Origin: Chloroflexota bacterium | GTDB taxonomy: Bacteria; Chloroflexota; Anaerolineae; J102 | Length of the DNA: 64,000 nt | Assembly: GCA_029782215.1 (NCBI GenBank) | Contig: JAKOVD010000024.1 | Location: 117,550 to 181,549 of the forward strand | Direction of reading: 5' to 3' | Shown here: in pieces, positions 44,817 to 53,264 of the stretch | Layout: each line of letters begins with the position of its first letter | Numbering within the stretch: the first letter of the stretch is position 1 | Program-made: the position numbers and the translations under genes | The notes under the pieces: generated by a model | Database searches by the model: none | The model's input: only the letters and a program-made list of their open reading frames with translations | Told to the model about the DNA's origin: nothing

Positions 44817-45434
44817 TCAGTGGACGTGCCGGGCCGGTGCAGCCTGTTCATAGTGGTGCACCTGGAAGACAAAAACGTGCGTATCGGGATGGGTGTAGAT
44901 GGCGGCGCTGGCTCCTGCCTTCAAGGCCACATGCGCCAGAAAGTCATGGGGCTGGGGCAACTGCTCCCACACCTGGGGCAGCAGCAGCCCGCGCTGCCAG
45001 CCTCGTTCGACAAGCACCCCGTCTATCCCTGGGCGCACCTTGCGGCAGAGGTCATCCATATCGGCATAGGCGAGGGGCTGCATGGGGGAGAGCACAGAGA
45101 TCTCGATCTCGGTGTCAGCGACTTCTGCTGCCGCCAAAGGCGCAAAGCGCGGGTCGAACAAGGCCGCACTTTGCGCGTTTTTCGCCACATCGACTGCCAG
45201 GGGTGACCGTGGTTCCACACTGCCGATGCAGCCGTGCAGCCTGCCGCGGGTGTGCAGCGTGACGAAGCTGGCTCCCGGCGCGACCAGGGAGTCAGGCAGA
45301 TCGTGGAGGTCGGGGCGCCAGTTCTTGTGCCCGGACGTTGCTTCGACGACCGCCCGCCTGGCGATTTCCAGGAGGGCCGCGGCTTCCAGGGCCGTCAAGG
45401 TTGAGGGTTCCTGGCTCGAAGGGAGTTTATCCAT
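44817..45434 (-). CDS. amrA: AMMECR1-domain protein (AmmeMemoRadiSam system protein A)
   Basis: The predicted 205-residue protein has the AMMECR1 domain: FVTLHTRGRLHGCIGSVEPR (near residue 65, with the conserved LRGCIG-like core), then NAQSAALFDPRF and EIEISVLSP, then VERGWQRGLLLPQVW. It usually occurs with a MEMO-type protein and a radical SAM enzyme; the function of this set is not known. The frame is open to 45524; I chose the ATG at 45434, as homology begins there. The MEMO gene is directly upstream on the same strand. Confidence 0.85.
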   Translation of the reverse strand: MDKLPSSQEPSTLTALEAAALLEIARRAVVEATSGHKNWRPDLHDLPDSLVAPGASFVTLHTRGRLHGCIGSVEPRSPLAVDVAKNAQSAALFDPRFAPLAAAEVADTEIEISVLSPMQPLAYADMDDLCRKVRPGIDGVLVERGWQRGLLLPQVWEQLPQPHDFLAHVALKAGASAAIYTHPDTHVFVFQVHHYEQAAPARHVH

Positions 45435-45504
45435 GTTTCTTTGCCTGCCGAAAGCAAGTAAGGCGGGGCGAGCGGCCGGCCGCAGGGGCATGTCCTCTGC
45501 CGGC

Positions 45505-46344
45505 CTAGGAAGCGGTGTAGGCAACGGCGCCGTAGCCTACCACCCGGCTGCGATCACCGGCGGTGTCTCCCGAGTTGCGATAGTCCAGCAGATGCGCCCG
45601 CCAGCCGAACCGCGCCGCTACCAACATGAGGGTGAGAATGGCCAGGAGACCACAGGCTTCTCCCCGTCCTGCCGCCACGAGGTCGCCCTGCACGACAGCG
45701 TCCAGGAAGGCGGTGTCAAGGCGGCGCGCCGTCTCGTAGGAGTGGTAGTGGCTGAGGTCCGAGCTGATGACGAGCAGGGCCGACTCATCGCCGGCGATGG
45801 CGTCGCCGAGCACGGCCGCGGCCTGCACCGGATCGACGCGCCCGAACAGCAGTGGCACTATCCGAAAAGGTCCGCCTGCGGTGACCTGCAGGAAAGGCAA
45901 TTCGACCTCAAGACAATGCTCGGGTGTATGGGCGCCTTCGTCCAGGTGTACGCAGCGGCTCGCTGCGACCAGGTGGTGCGCTTCCTCAACTGCGACCGGC
46001 GTGTTGGTCAGGGGCGTCGCCATGGCCCGGAACTCACCGGCGGCGATCCCGCTGACCGGCACGTAGTGCGCCGGCCCCATCAGGTAGACGATGCGACCGC
46101 CGGGCGGCGGCAGGGCGCGGAAGCTGTGCCCTGCGATGGGACCGGAGTAGATATAGCCCGCATGGGGGGCAATGACGGCCCGAACAGGACCCGGCAGCGG
46201 CTCGATCGCGGCGGCGTGCAGACATTCCTCGACCTGAGATCGCAGGCGTTGGGGTTGGGCGGGATAGAACTGCCCGGCCACGGCCGGACGGCGCACCTCG
46301 CTCTCGCCGGTGGGTGCGTGCTTTGCTTGCTGAGACCACGTCAT
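45505..46344 (-). CDS. amrB: MEMO-type protein (AmmeMemoRadiSam system protein B)
   Basis: The 279-residue protein is a MEMO1-family member, related to LigB-type extradiol dioxygenases: RRPAVAGQFYPA at the start, APHAGYIYSGPIAGHSF near residue 60-75 (His of the metal site), then GPAHYVP, and ISSDLSHYHSYETA near 195 with further His. AAGGAGG lies 6 nt before the ATG. It is followed by the AMMECR1 gene. The third partner, a radical SAM enzyme, is not within this window on either side. Confidence 0.9.
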   Translation of the reverse strand: MTWSQQAKHAPTGESEVRRPAVAGQFYPAQPQRLRSQVEECLHAAAIEPLPGPVRAVIAPHAGYIYSGPIAGHSFRALPPPGGRIVYLMGPAHYVPVSGIAAGEFRAMATPLTNTPVAVEEAHHLVAASRCVHLDEGAHTPEHCLEVELPFLQVTAGGPFRIVPLLFGRVDPVQAAAVLGDAIAGDESALLVISSDLSHYHSYETARRLDTAFLDAVVQGDLVAAGRGEACGLLAILTLMLVAARFGWRAHLLDYRNSGDTAGDRSRVVGYGAVAYTAS

Positions 46345-46418
46345 CGTGGACCTCCTTATCCGTGGGCGCCGGCGTCGCCCTTAGCGAGGGTCACCGGCTT
46401 GCCAGTGGTGTGTCTGGC

Positions 46419-46838
46419 TTACGGAATCACCAAGACGGGGATGCGGGCAGCGTTGAGCACCCGCTGGGTGACACTGCCCAAAAGCAGATCGGCGACATTC
46501 GCCGGATTGCGGCTGCCAATCAGGATGAGGTCAGCGCCGATGCGCCCGGCTTCGGCCAGGATGATCTCTGCCGGCTCCCCCTGGATCGCCTCGCCCGTGA
46601 CCTCCATGTCCGTTTCCTGCAGGTAGTTGCGGGCATCCTGGACAACGCTGTGGGTGACGTGAAGGTAGGCGGCGATCAGGGCGTCGTAGCCTTCGTTTGC
46701 GGCGTAGTGTTCCGGCAACTGGTACGCATGGACAACGTGGACAAGACCGTGTTCGGTCTTGCCAAAATGCATCAGGTAGAGAAGCAGGCGCTCAGTGGCT
46801 GCCGACCCGTCGATGGCGCACAGAATGGTCTTGAACAT
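46419..46838 (-). CDS. Universal stress protein UspA family
   Basis: The predicted 139-residue protein has the Usp fold: MFKTILCAIDGSAATE at the start, an acidic middle region, and the ATP-binding GSRNPANVADLLLGSVTQRVL motif (G-x2-G-x9-G-S/T type, near residues 107-127) before PVLVIP at the end. I chose the ATG at 46838 (GGAGGG upstream) over the longer frame to 46916. The usual role is survival under stress; nothing here shows the signal. It is divergent from the dehydrogenase gene at 46983. Confidence 0.92.
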   Translation of the reverse strand: MFKTILCAIDGSAATERLLLYLMHFGKTEHGLVHVVHAYQLPEHYAANEGYDALIAAYLHVTHSVVQDARNYLQETDMEVTGEAIQGEPAEIILAEAGRIGADLILIGSRNPANVADLLLGSVTQRVLNAARIPVLVIP

Positions 46839-46982
46839 CAGTTGGTGTTCCCTCCGCAAAAGGTCAACACATCCAGCTTCACCGTCCAGTTTAGCAGACC
46901 TTGGTTGAGGTTTCAATGATCCTACTCATGATCTGCTAAACTCGCGACCCTGAATCCCATGCTGCAAGCGTATCCCGACCCG

Positions 46983-48008
46983 ATGACCTCCTCTTCATCC
47001 GTGCTGCTCATTCCTGGCGATGGTGTTGGCGCCGAAGTCGTGCCTGCGGCCGCCCGCGTTCTGGCCGGCCTGGTCCCTGAACTGCATTTCGACGAGGCCG
47101 AAGCAGGCTGGGCCTGCTTCCAGCGCTGTGGTTCCGCTCTACCCGCCGCCACCCTGGCCGCAGCCAGGAAGACCGGCGCCGTCCTCTTCGGGGCCACTCA
47201 GTCACCCTCCACCGAAGTGCCCGGCTATGCCAGCCCGATCCTGGCCCTGCGTCGCGAGCTGGACCTCTACGGCAACCTGCGTCCGGCGCGCAGCTTGCCC
47301 GGTGAACGCCCGGTGTTCGACCTGCTCATCGTGCGTGAGAACAGCGAAGGCCTCTACAGCGGGCGCGAGCATGCCATTGCGGATGGTTTTGTGGCGGAGC
47401 GTGTGATCACCCGCACTGCCTCCATGCGCATTGCCCGGCTGGCGTGCGAGCAGGCCTTGCTCCATGCCGCGCGTGTGGGGCGTCCTGCCCGGCTGACCGT
47501 GGTGCACAAAGCGAACGTCCTCAAGAAGACGGATGGTCTGTTTCGCAGCGCCTGCCTGGAGGTAGCGGCGAACTACCCCACCCTGCAGGTGGGAGAGATG
47601 CTGGTGGACACGGCGGCGATGTGGCTGGCCAAGGACCCCGGCCGTTTTGATGTGCTTGTCACCACCAACTTGTTTGGCGACATCCTCTCCGATTTGGCGG
47701 CAGGCAAGGCCGGCGGTTTGGGTCTGGCTCCCTCTGCCAATATCGGTGGTCATGGCGTTGCCCTTTTTGAGCCGGTGCATGGCTCGGCGCCTGATATCGC
47801 CGGCAAGGGGATCGCCAATCCCCTGGGCGCCCTGCGCAGCTCGGTCATGCTGCTCCAGTATCTCGGTTACGAGGCGGCGGCGCAACGGCTGGATGCCGCC
47901 ATCGAGTACGTCCTTGTCCACGGCCCCTTGCCGGTGGACCTCGGCGGGCAGGCGACGACCGCCCAAGTGGCCGGAGCCGTGCTCGACATGGCCCTGCGCA
48001 CCGTCTGA
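46983..48008 (+). CDS. Homoisocitrate/isocitrate-type beta-decarboxylating dehydrogenase
   Basis: The 341-residue protein is an NAD-dependent decarboxylating dehydrogenase. It has LLIPGDGVGAEVVPA near residue 5, RRELDLYGNLRPARS near 85, the substrate-loop motif VRENSEGLYSG near 113, and NLFGDILSDLAAGKAGGLGLAPSANIG near 222. The RENxEGLY loop is that of homoisocitrate and isocitrate dehydrogenases, while LeuB has RELTGGIYFG, so I favour homoisocitrate dehydrogenase, as in Thermus (aminoadipate lysine route). The upstream ATG at 46959 is an alternative start. Neither has a strong Shine-Dalgarno. A phosphatase gene follows. Confidence 0.85.
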   Translation: MTSSSSVLLIPGDGVGAEVVPAAARVLAGLVPELHFDEAEAGWACFQRCGSALPAATLAAARKTGAVLFGATQSPSTEVPGYASPILALRRELDLYGNLRPARSLPGERPVFDLLIVRENSEGLYSGREHAIADGFVAERVITRTASMRIARLACEQALLHAARVGRPARLTVVHKANVLKKTDGLFRSACLEVAANYPTLQVGEMLVDTAAMWLAKDPGRFDVLVTTNLFGDILSDLAAGKAGGLGLAPSANIGGHGVALFEPVHGSAPDIAGKGIANPLGALRSSVMLLQYLGYEAAAQRLDAAIEYVLVHGPLPVDLGGQATTAQVAGAVLDMALRTV

Positions 48009-48027
48009 ACTATTCACGCGGTCGATT

Positions 48028-48555
48028 ATGTCTAATTCTGTCCTCTATCTTGCCCGCCACGCCACCCCTGATTGGTCGGTCAAGGATATTCCCTACGATA
48101 CACCGCCCGGACCGCCGCTGGTGCCACAGGGCGAACAGGAGGCGGCCCAAATGGCGGCATGGCTGGCGTCTCGCGGCATCCAACGCCTCGAGACCTCGCC
48201 GATGCTGCGCGCTCGCCAGACGGCCGAGATCGTGTCACGACATCTGCAGCTTCCGGTGGTGACCGCGGCGGATGTCATCGAGTGGCGCCGCGGCGAATCC
48301 ACCGTGGATCTGCAGGCGCGGATGCAGCGTTACTACGCGGCGTGGCAGGCCGCAGGCTGGGGGCCTTCGGTGGTGGTCAGCCACGGCGGGCCGATCGACT
48401 ACTTCCTGCGCTGGCTGGGCGTCTCCGAGGTCACGCTCGGGCCCCTGCGCCGCCAGTTCGATCACGGCAATCCCATACCCTGCGCCGGCGTGTGGCAGAT
48501 TTCGCCAGCGGGCTGCGAGCTAGTCTTTGTGCCCAACGTCCCCGTGGGTATTTGA
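48028..48555 (+). CDS. Histidine phosphatase family protein
   Basis: The 175-residue protein has the phosphoglycerate-mutase-like fold: the catalytic LARHATPDW (R-H-G/A type) near residue 8, ETSPMLRARQTAEIV near 55, and the second His in VVVSHGGPIDYFLR near 117. Family members dephosphorylate sugars, nucleotides or proteins. The ATG at 48028 is 20 nt after the dehydrogenase stop codon, so both are probably one transcript. It is convergent with the DUF1015 gene (9 nt). Confidence 0.88.
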   Translation: MSNSVLYLARHATPDWSVKDIPYDTPPGPPLVPQGEQEAAQMAAWLASRGIQRLETSPMLRARQTAEIVSRHLQLPVVTAADVIEWRRGESTVDLQARMQRYYAAWQAAGWGPSVVVSHGGPIDYFLRWLGVSEVTLGPLRRQFDHGNPIPCAGVWQISPAGCELVFVPNVPVGI

Positions 48556-48564
48556 CCCCTCTGC

Positions 48565-49872
48565 CTACACCAGCGGGCGCGCCTCGACCTGGTTGAACAC
48601 CAGCCCTGCGGGCAGCTTTGGATAGAAATAGGTGGCCTTGGGCGGGGCGACGGCGCCGGACTCGGCAACCGCCGCCAGTTGCGTCATGCTCGTGGGCGTG
48701 GTGAGGAGAGCAGCCTGAACATGCCCGGCGCGCACGTGGGCGGCGGCAACGCGGGCATCCGGTTCAAACTGGAGCTGAGCTTTTTGCGTCTGCGGATCGG
48801 CGCTGATCCCGAAATAGGGACCCAACACCAGCGCCTGCAGCACGGCCACGGGCAGATCACCCACCACAGGGCCGTATTCCGCCTGCAGCAAGCGCTGCTG
48901 GCGCGGCTGTCGCCGTAGCTGCAGCAGATAGGGAGCGCCCTGTTCAAAGACCAATCCGAAAGTCGCCTCCCCTGCCGGTCGCGCTTCCAGGCCGGCGATC
49001 AACGTCTCATCATCGGCGGCAGGTGTCACGTCGAAATCGCCTGCCAGCTCTGCCAATAAGTGATCGAAGTCCCAGCGCCGCCCGTGGGTGACCAGGCGAT
49101 GCGTGGGCAGGATGGTGGTGCCGGGATCATCCATGCTGGCGAAGTAGGCCAGGCAGAAGTCGTAGGGCTGGCCGATCTCAGGATTGCCCTCCTCGCTCCG
49201 CCGCCAGGCCTGGTAGGCCAGGGATGTTTCGTAGCGATGATGCCCATCGGCCACGTAGAGGACATGGCTGGAAAGGGTCCCGGTGAGGGCGGCAACCAGC
49301 TCAGGATCGACGGCGCACCACAGCTCATGCAGGTCGCCGTGGTCGTCGCGATGGGAGGCGTCGGCCTTGCGCCTCTGAGCCGTAGCGATCTCCGCAAGCA
49401 CCGCCGCCTGAGGGTCGCGGAAGAGCGTGAAGATGGGACTATCCTGAAGCCCGGTTGCTTTGAGCAAGGCCATGCGGTCAGCCTTGGCCTGCGGAAAGGT
49501 GCGTTCGTGGGGAAGGATGCCCCGGCCCCACGGCGCCAGGAGCAACTGCGCAATGAAGCCGCGCCGCACGGCAGTCGCGCCCCCCGGCAGTCGGAAGGTC
49601 TGGCGCAGCAGGTACAAGGCGGGCGCCGGGTCCTGCCGGAGAATCCCTGAGGAAGACCAGGACTGGAACAATCTGGCCGCGTGCTGGTAGGGATCCAGGC
49701 TGGCGTCGATGGCGGCCTGCGGTAGGATGAGGTGGACGGCGTTGTGAGGATGCCGGGCGGCGAAGATCTGCCGTTCGGCTTCGCTGATCACATCGTAGGG
49801 CGGTGTGACCAGGGTGTCCAGATCGTATCGAGGGGCAAAGCGCCAGGCCTGAAACGGACGAATGACGGCCAT
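48565..49872 (-). CDS. DUF1015 family protein
   Basis: The 435-residue protein matches DUF1015: MAVIRPFQAWRF at the start, VTPPYDVISEAER near residue 22-34, then FPQAKADRMALLKAT and the conserved YVADGHHRYETSLAYQ near 205-220. Family members are widespread and of unknown function, and are often found near serine/glycine metabolic genes. GAGGGG lies before the ATG. It is the last gene of the minus-strand lysC-hom-asd cluster. Confidence 0.9.
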   Translation of the reverse strand: MAVIRPFQAWRFAPRYDLDTLVTPPYDVISEAERQIFAARHPHNAVHLILPQAAIDASLDPYQHAARLFQSWSSSGILRQDPAPALYLLRQTFRLPGGATAVRRGFIAQLLLAPWGRGILPHERTFPQAKADRMALLKATGLQDSPIFTLFRDPQAAVLAEIATAQRRKADASHRDDHGDLHELWCAVDPELVAALTGTLSSHVLYVADGHHRYETSLAYQAWRRSEEGNPEIGQPYDFCLAYFASMDDPGTTILPTHRLVTHGRRWDFDHLLAELAGDFDVTPAADDETLIAGLEARPAGEATFGLVFEQGAPYLLQLRRQPRQQRLLQAEYGPVVGDLPVAVLQALVLGPYFGISADPQTQKAQLQFEPDARVAAAHVRAGHVQAALLTTPTSMTQLAAVAESGAVAPPKATYFYPKLPAGLVFNQVEARPLV

Positions 49873-49894
49873 GCGTGCCCCTCGCGCTCTTGCC

Positions 49895-51019
49895 CTAAAG
49901 GGCCAGGGCGTTGCCCGCGATGTGGGTGGGGGTCTGGTGCACGGGCAGCAGCCCCAGCGCTGCCAGGTCAGGCGTGGGTGCGCAGGCTTCGTCGGGCTTA
50001 TCCGAGAAGGAAGTGATCAGGGCGCCGCGCCCGGCCAACCAGGTGCAGGCATCCCAGACTTCTCGTGTCAGGCAGATCTCCTGCTGCTTCCGTTCCTCCG
50101 CAGGGGCATCATCAGGGAGGTTGCCCATGCGGTTCACGGCGGCGCGATACTCCTCACGCCGGAAATCCTTGAACGGCGTGGGATCACCGGCTTGAAAAGC
50201 CGTATAGACGGTGTGATGGAGATCGTGCAGCGCTGCCGGCAGCCGCACCTTCCTGGCCTCGATGGCGGCGATGAAGGGCGCAAAATCGTTCATGCCGCCG
50301 TGGGCATGGAGGCTCTGGACCTCCGCCAGCGGGAAAACGCCTGCGCCCGCCATGATGCCGATGTAGGCCAGGTAGTCCTGGTTGTCGGCGGTCAGGTCTT
50401 TGTAAACCGGGCGATTGAGCTCGTTGTAGATGGATGTGAACGCCGCGAAATCGGCGTCCGGTCCCAGCGCCGCACGTACAGTCTCGGTCATGCCGATGAG
50501 GCGGGTGGCATCGATGGGGGCGTCATTGCGACCGCGCGCGCCCAGGGCCGTCTTGTCGATATCCACAATCACGATCGTGCGCCTGTCCAGAGCAAGACCT
50601 TTGGACAGCAGAATCTGAAGCCAGTCGGCCAAGCATTCCCAGCGGTTGGCGATGCAGACATTGTCGTCCCACCTCAAGGCAGCCGGTTTGGCCAGGTCTT
50701 CGTTGCCAATGAAGGCGCTGCCGGGCCAGCCCGTGGAGCTGGCCACCATCCGGAACGCGCCGCCGTCATTGCCCAGCGTGTCGCCAAGGAGGATCACTTC
50801 GGAAGGCGTTGTGCCTGGTGCGTGCAGGGCATGAAAGCGCTGCAGGAACCAGACCGCCACCTGGGCGTAGGCGGGGTCCTGTTTGCGCACCAACTGCGGC
50901 GCTGACAAGCCCATCTCGCGCCAGGCCTGTTGAAAACCGGGCACGCGATCGTCGAAAGGTCTCAGGTTCCGGTAGACGACGAAGTCGCCGGTCAGTTCAG
51001 AAAGGGTATGAAGGGACAC
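49895..51019 (-). CDS. Conserved protein of unknown function with HAD-like motifs
   Basis: The 374-residue protein is not recognised with certainty. It has IVIVDIDKTALGARGRND near residue 147-165, which resembles the HAD nucleophile motif DxDxT, and a late ITSFSDKPDEAC segment near 335 that could serve as HAD motif II/III. A MSLHTLSELTGDFVV start and GTG codon without Shine-Dalgarno are seen. It lies between asd and DUF1015, 72 nt after asd, so probably the same operon. A phosphatase role is only a guess. Confidence 0.7.
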   Translation of the reverse strand: MSLHTLSELTGDFVVYRNLRPFDDRVPGFQQAWREMGLSAPQLVRKQDPAYAQVAVWFLQRFHALHAPGTTPSEVILLGDTLGNDGGAFRMVASSTGWPGSAFIGNEDLAKPAALRWDDNVCIANRWECLADWLQILLSKGLALDRRTIVIVDIDKTALGARGRNDAPIDATRLIGMTETVRAALGPDADFAAFTSIYNELNRPVYKDLTADNQDYLAYIGIMAGAGVFPLAEVQSLHAHGGMNDFAPFIAAIEARKVRLPAALHDLHHTVYTAFQAGDPTPFKDFRREEYRAAVNRMGNLPDDAPAEERKQQEICLTREVWDACTWLAGRGALITSFSDKPDEACAPTPDLAALGLLPVHQTPTHIAGNALAL

Positions 51020-51090
51020 GAGTTGGACGGGGTGAGCAAAGAACAGAGGGCGCGGACATAACGGCGCGTCCGGCCGGCGAACGGCGGCAG

Positions 51091-52146
51091 CTAGCGGGCG
51101 ATCATCCCTTGCTGCACCATCAGCTCGGCATTGAGGATGGAGCCGCCGGCGGCGCCGCGAATCGTGTTGTGACCCAACAGCGAGAAGCGCCAGTCAAAAA
51201 GGTTGCAGGGGCGAATGCGTCCTACCACGGTCGCCATGCCCCGTCCGGCCATGCGGTCGAGGCGGGTTTGCGGCCGGTTGAGCTGGTCCATTACCATCAC
51301 GGCCGGATCAGGGGCGCTGGGCAGTTGCAGTTCCTGGGGCAGGCGGCGGTAGCTGCGAAAAGCAGCGATCATGTCGTCGCCGCTGGCCGGCCGGCGCAGC
51401 GCCACCGACACGGCCTCGTAGTGCCCATCCACGACCGGCACACGATGGCAGTGGGCGCTAACCTTGAAGGATGCGGGCCTGATGCCGCCGTCGACAAGCG
51501 TGCCCATGATCTTGATCGGTTCGGCCTGCACTTTGTCTTCTTCGCCGTAGCTGTGCGGCATCACGTTGTCGATCAGATCGAGCGAAGGCACGCCGGGATA
51601 CCCGGCCCCGGAAGCCGCCTGCATGGTGGCGACAAAGACCTTGTCCAACCCAAACGCCAGGTCGAGGGGATGCAGGGCGCCCACCAGATGGGTGGCGGTG
51701 CAGTTGGCATTGCAGACGATGAAGCCCTGCCAGCCGCGGTTGGCCTGCTGGGTCCTGACCAGGTTCAGATGCTCAGGGTTGATCTCGGTGACGACCAGGG
51801 GGACGTCCTCCGTCATGCGGTACGAGGAGGCGTTGGAAAAGATGTAATGCCCGGCGCCGGCCAGCGCGGGCTCCATGACATCGGCGTCCTCTGTGGGCAG
51901 CGCCGAGAACAGGATGCGGGCTTCGATGTTGCCGGGGGTCCCGAGTTTCACCGTCATGTCGGCGACGGTACGCGGCATCGGCGTTTCCAGGACCCAATTG
52001 GCGGCGTCGCCGTACCGTTTGCCGGCCGATCGTTCGGAGGCCAACAGGTCGGTGATCTCAAACCAGGGATGATCGGCGAGCAACGAGATGAAACGTTGGC
52101 CAACGGCGCCAGTGGCGCCAAGGACGCCGACGGGAATGCGGGACAT
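51091..52146 (-). CDS. asd: Aspartate-semialdehyde dehydrogenase
   Basis: It reduces aspartyl phosphate to aspartate semialdehyde with NADPH. The 351-residue protein has the Rossmann loop GVLGATGAVGQRF near residue 6, and the catalytic Cys in the VCNANCTATH segment near 150, a form shared with the archaeal/fungal class of this enzyme. The ATG at 52146 has GGAG 7 nt upstream; an ATG at 52164 is less likely. It follows hom by 14 nt in the lysC-hom-asd operon. Confidence 0.95.
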   Translation of the reverse strand: MSRIPVGVLGATGAVGQRFISLLADHPWFEITDLLASERSAGKRYGDAANWVLETPMPRTVADMTVKLGTPGNIEARILFSALPTEDADVMEPALAGAGHYIFSNASSYRMTEDVPLVVTEINPEHLNLVRTQQANRGWQGFIVCNANCTATHLVGALHPLDLAFGLDKVFVATMQAASGAGYPGVPSLDLIDNVMPHSYGEEDKVQAEPIKIMGTLVDGGIRPASFKVSAHCHRVPVVDGHYEAVSVALRRPASGDDMIAAFRSYRRLPQELQLPSAPDPAVMVMDQLNRPQTRLDRMAGRGMATVVGRIRPCNLFDWRFSLLGHNTIRGAAGGSILNAELMVQQGMIAR

Positions 52147-52160
52147 AGGAGACTCCGGTT

Positions 52161-53243
52161 TCAACGCTGCCGTCTGGCCAGGGCGACGATGTCGGCGAGG
52201 ACGCCCGCGGCGGTGCCGTTGGCGCCGGCGCCGCGGCCCTGGAGCACGAGCGGCGAGGTTTGATAGATGTCGGTGTAGAACGCGATCAAGTTGTCGGTGC
52301 CCTGCAGGCGGCCGAGGGGACTGTCCAGCGGTACCGGCTGCAGGCCCACCTGGGCGCTGCCGCCGGCAAGCGACGCCACGTAGCGGAGCGTTTGGCCCTG
52401 CGCACGAGCGCCGGCAACCCTGCTCTGGTAGTCGGCATCGAGCGTCCCGGTTGCCTGGAGGAAGTCATCGACGCTGCCAGCCGCCAGGGCGGGAGGAAAG
52501 AGCGACTCAACCTGGACCTGTGCCATGTCGAGTGGCCAGCCCAGGGTGCGGGCCAGGATCAGGGCCTTGCGGCCGACATCCATGCCGCCCAAATCGTCGC
52601 GCGGGTCGGGCTCGGTGTAGCCGCGCACCCTGGCCTCTCTGACCAGGCTGGAGAAAGACCCTCCCGCCTGGAGCCCCGTGGTCAAAAAGCCAAGCGTGCC
52701 GCTGAAGCAGCCTTCGATGCGGTGCACGGTGTCATGCGAGGCAATGATGTTCTCGGCCAGGGAGGCGATGACCGGCACCCCGGCGCCCACCGTGGCTTCG
52801 TAACGAAAGCGGCCGCAGCCCACCAGGCGGCGAAACGTGGCATAGTCCTGGGTCAGCGGTCGCTTGTTGGCCGTGACCGCGGCATAGCCCCGCTCCAGCG
52901 CCAGCAGCAAGGCGTCGACCGAATCATCGCTGGCAGTGACATCGATCACGATGGCGCCCGTCGTACCGGCGACATCCACAATGTCCGCGGCGCCCTCATG
53001 CCGGTAGCCTTCGGCCATGGTGGCGAGGCTCTGGCCTGCGCTTTTGGCGGCCAGGGCCCGCTGCAGGTCTCCGTAGGTCAGGCCCTCTGGGGCGACAATG
53101 GCGCCCCGGCTGTCAAGGAGCGCCACGTAGTGCAGGCGCAGGCCATAGCGCCACTCAAACTCGTCCGCCGCCGCCAGCACGCGTTCGACCACGGCGCGGC
53201 CCACGCCGCCCAAGCCGACCTGGATGAGAGGGACTGTCTGCAT
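52161..53243 (-). CDS. hom: Homoserine dehydrogenase
   Basis: It reduces aspartate semialdehyde to homoserine with NAD(P)H. The 360-residue protein has the dinucleotide loop QVGLGGVGRAV near residue 8, VTANKRPLTQDY near 125-136, and YTEPDPRDDLGGMDVGRKALILAR near 208-230 with the catalytic Lys/Asp residues. It lacks the C-terminal ACT domain of the feedback-inhibited long form, so control must be elsewhere. It sits 21 nt after lysC and 14 nt before asd. Confidence 0.95.
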   Translation of the reverse strand: MQTVPLIQVGLGGVGRAVVERVLAAADEFEWRYGLRLHYVALLDSRGAIVAPEGLTYGDLQRALAAKSAGQSLATMAEGYRHEGAADIVDVAGTTGAIVIDVTASDDSVDALLLALERGYAAVTANKRPLTQDYATFRRLVGCGRFRYEATVGAGVPVIASLAENIIASHDTVHRIEGCFSGTLGFLTTGLQAGGSFSSLVREARVRGYTEPDPRDDLGGMDVGRKALILARTLGWPLDMAQVQVESLFPPALAAGSVDDFLQATGTLDADYQSRVAGARAQGQTLRYVASLAGGSAQVGLQPVPLDSPLGRLQGTDNLIAFYTDIYQTSPLVLQGRGAGANGTAAGVLADIVALARRQR

Positions 53244-53264
53244 GGTGATAATGAAGCCGCCGCG

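Noticed and set aside
46959..48008. LeuB (3-isopropylmalate dehydrogenase)
   Set aside because: The substrate loop is RENSEGLYSG, typical of homoisocitrate/isocitrate enzymes, instead of the LeuB RELTGGIY form.
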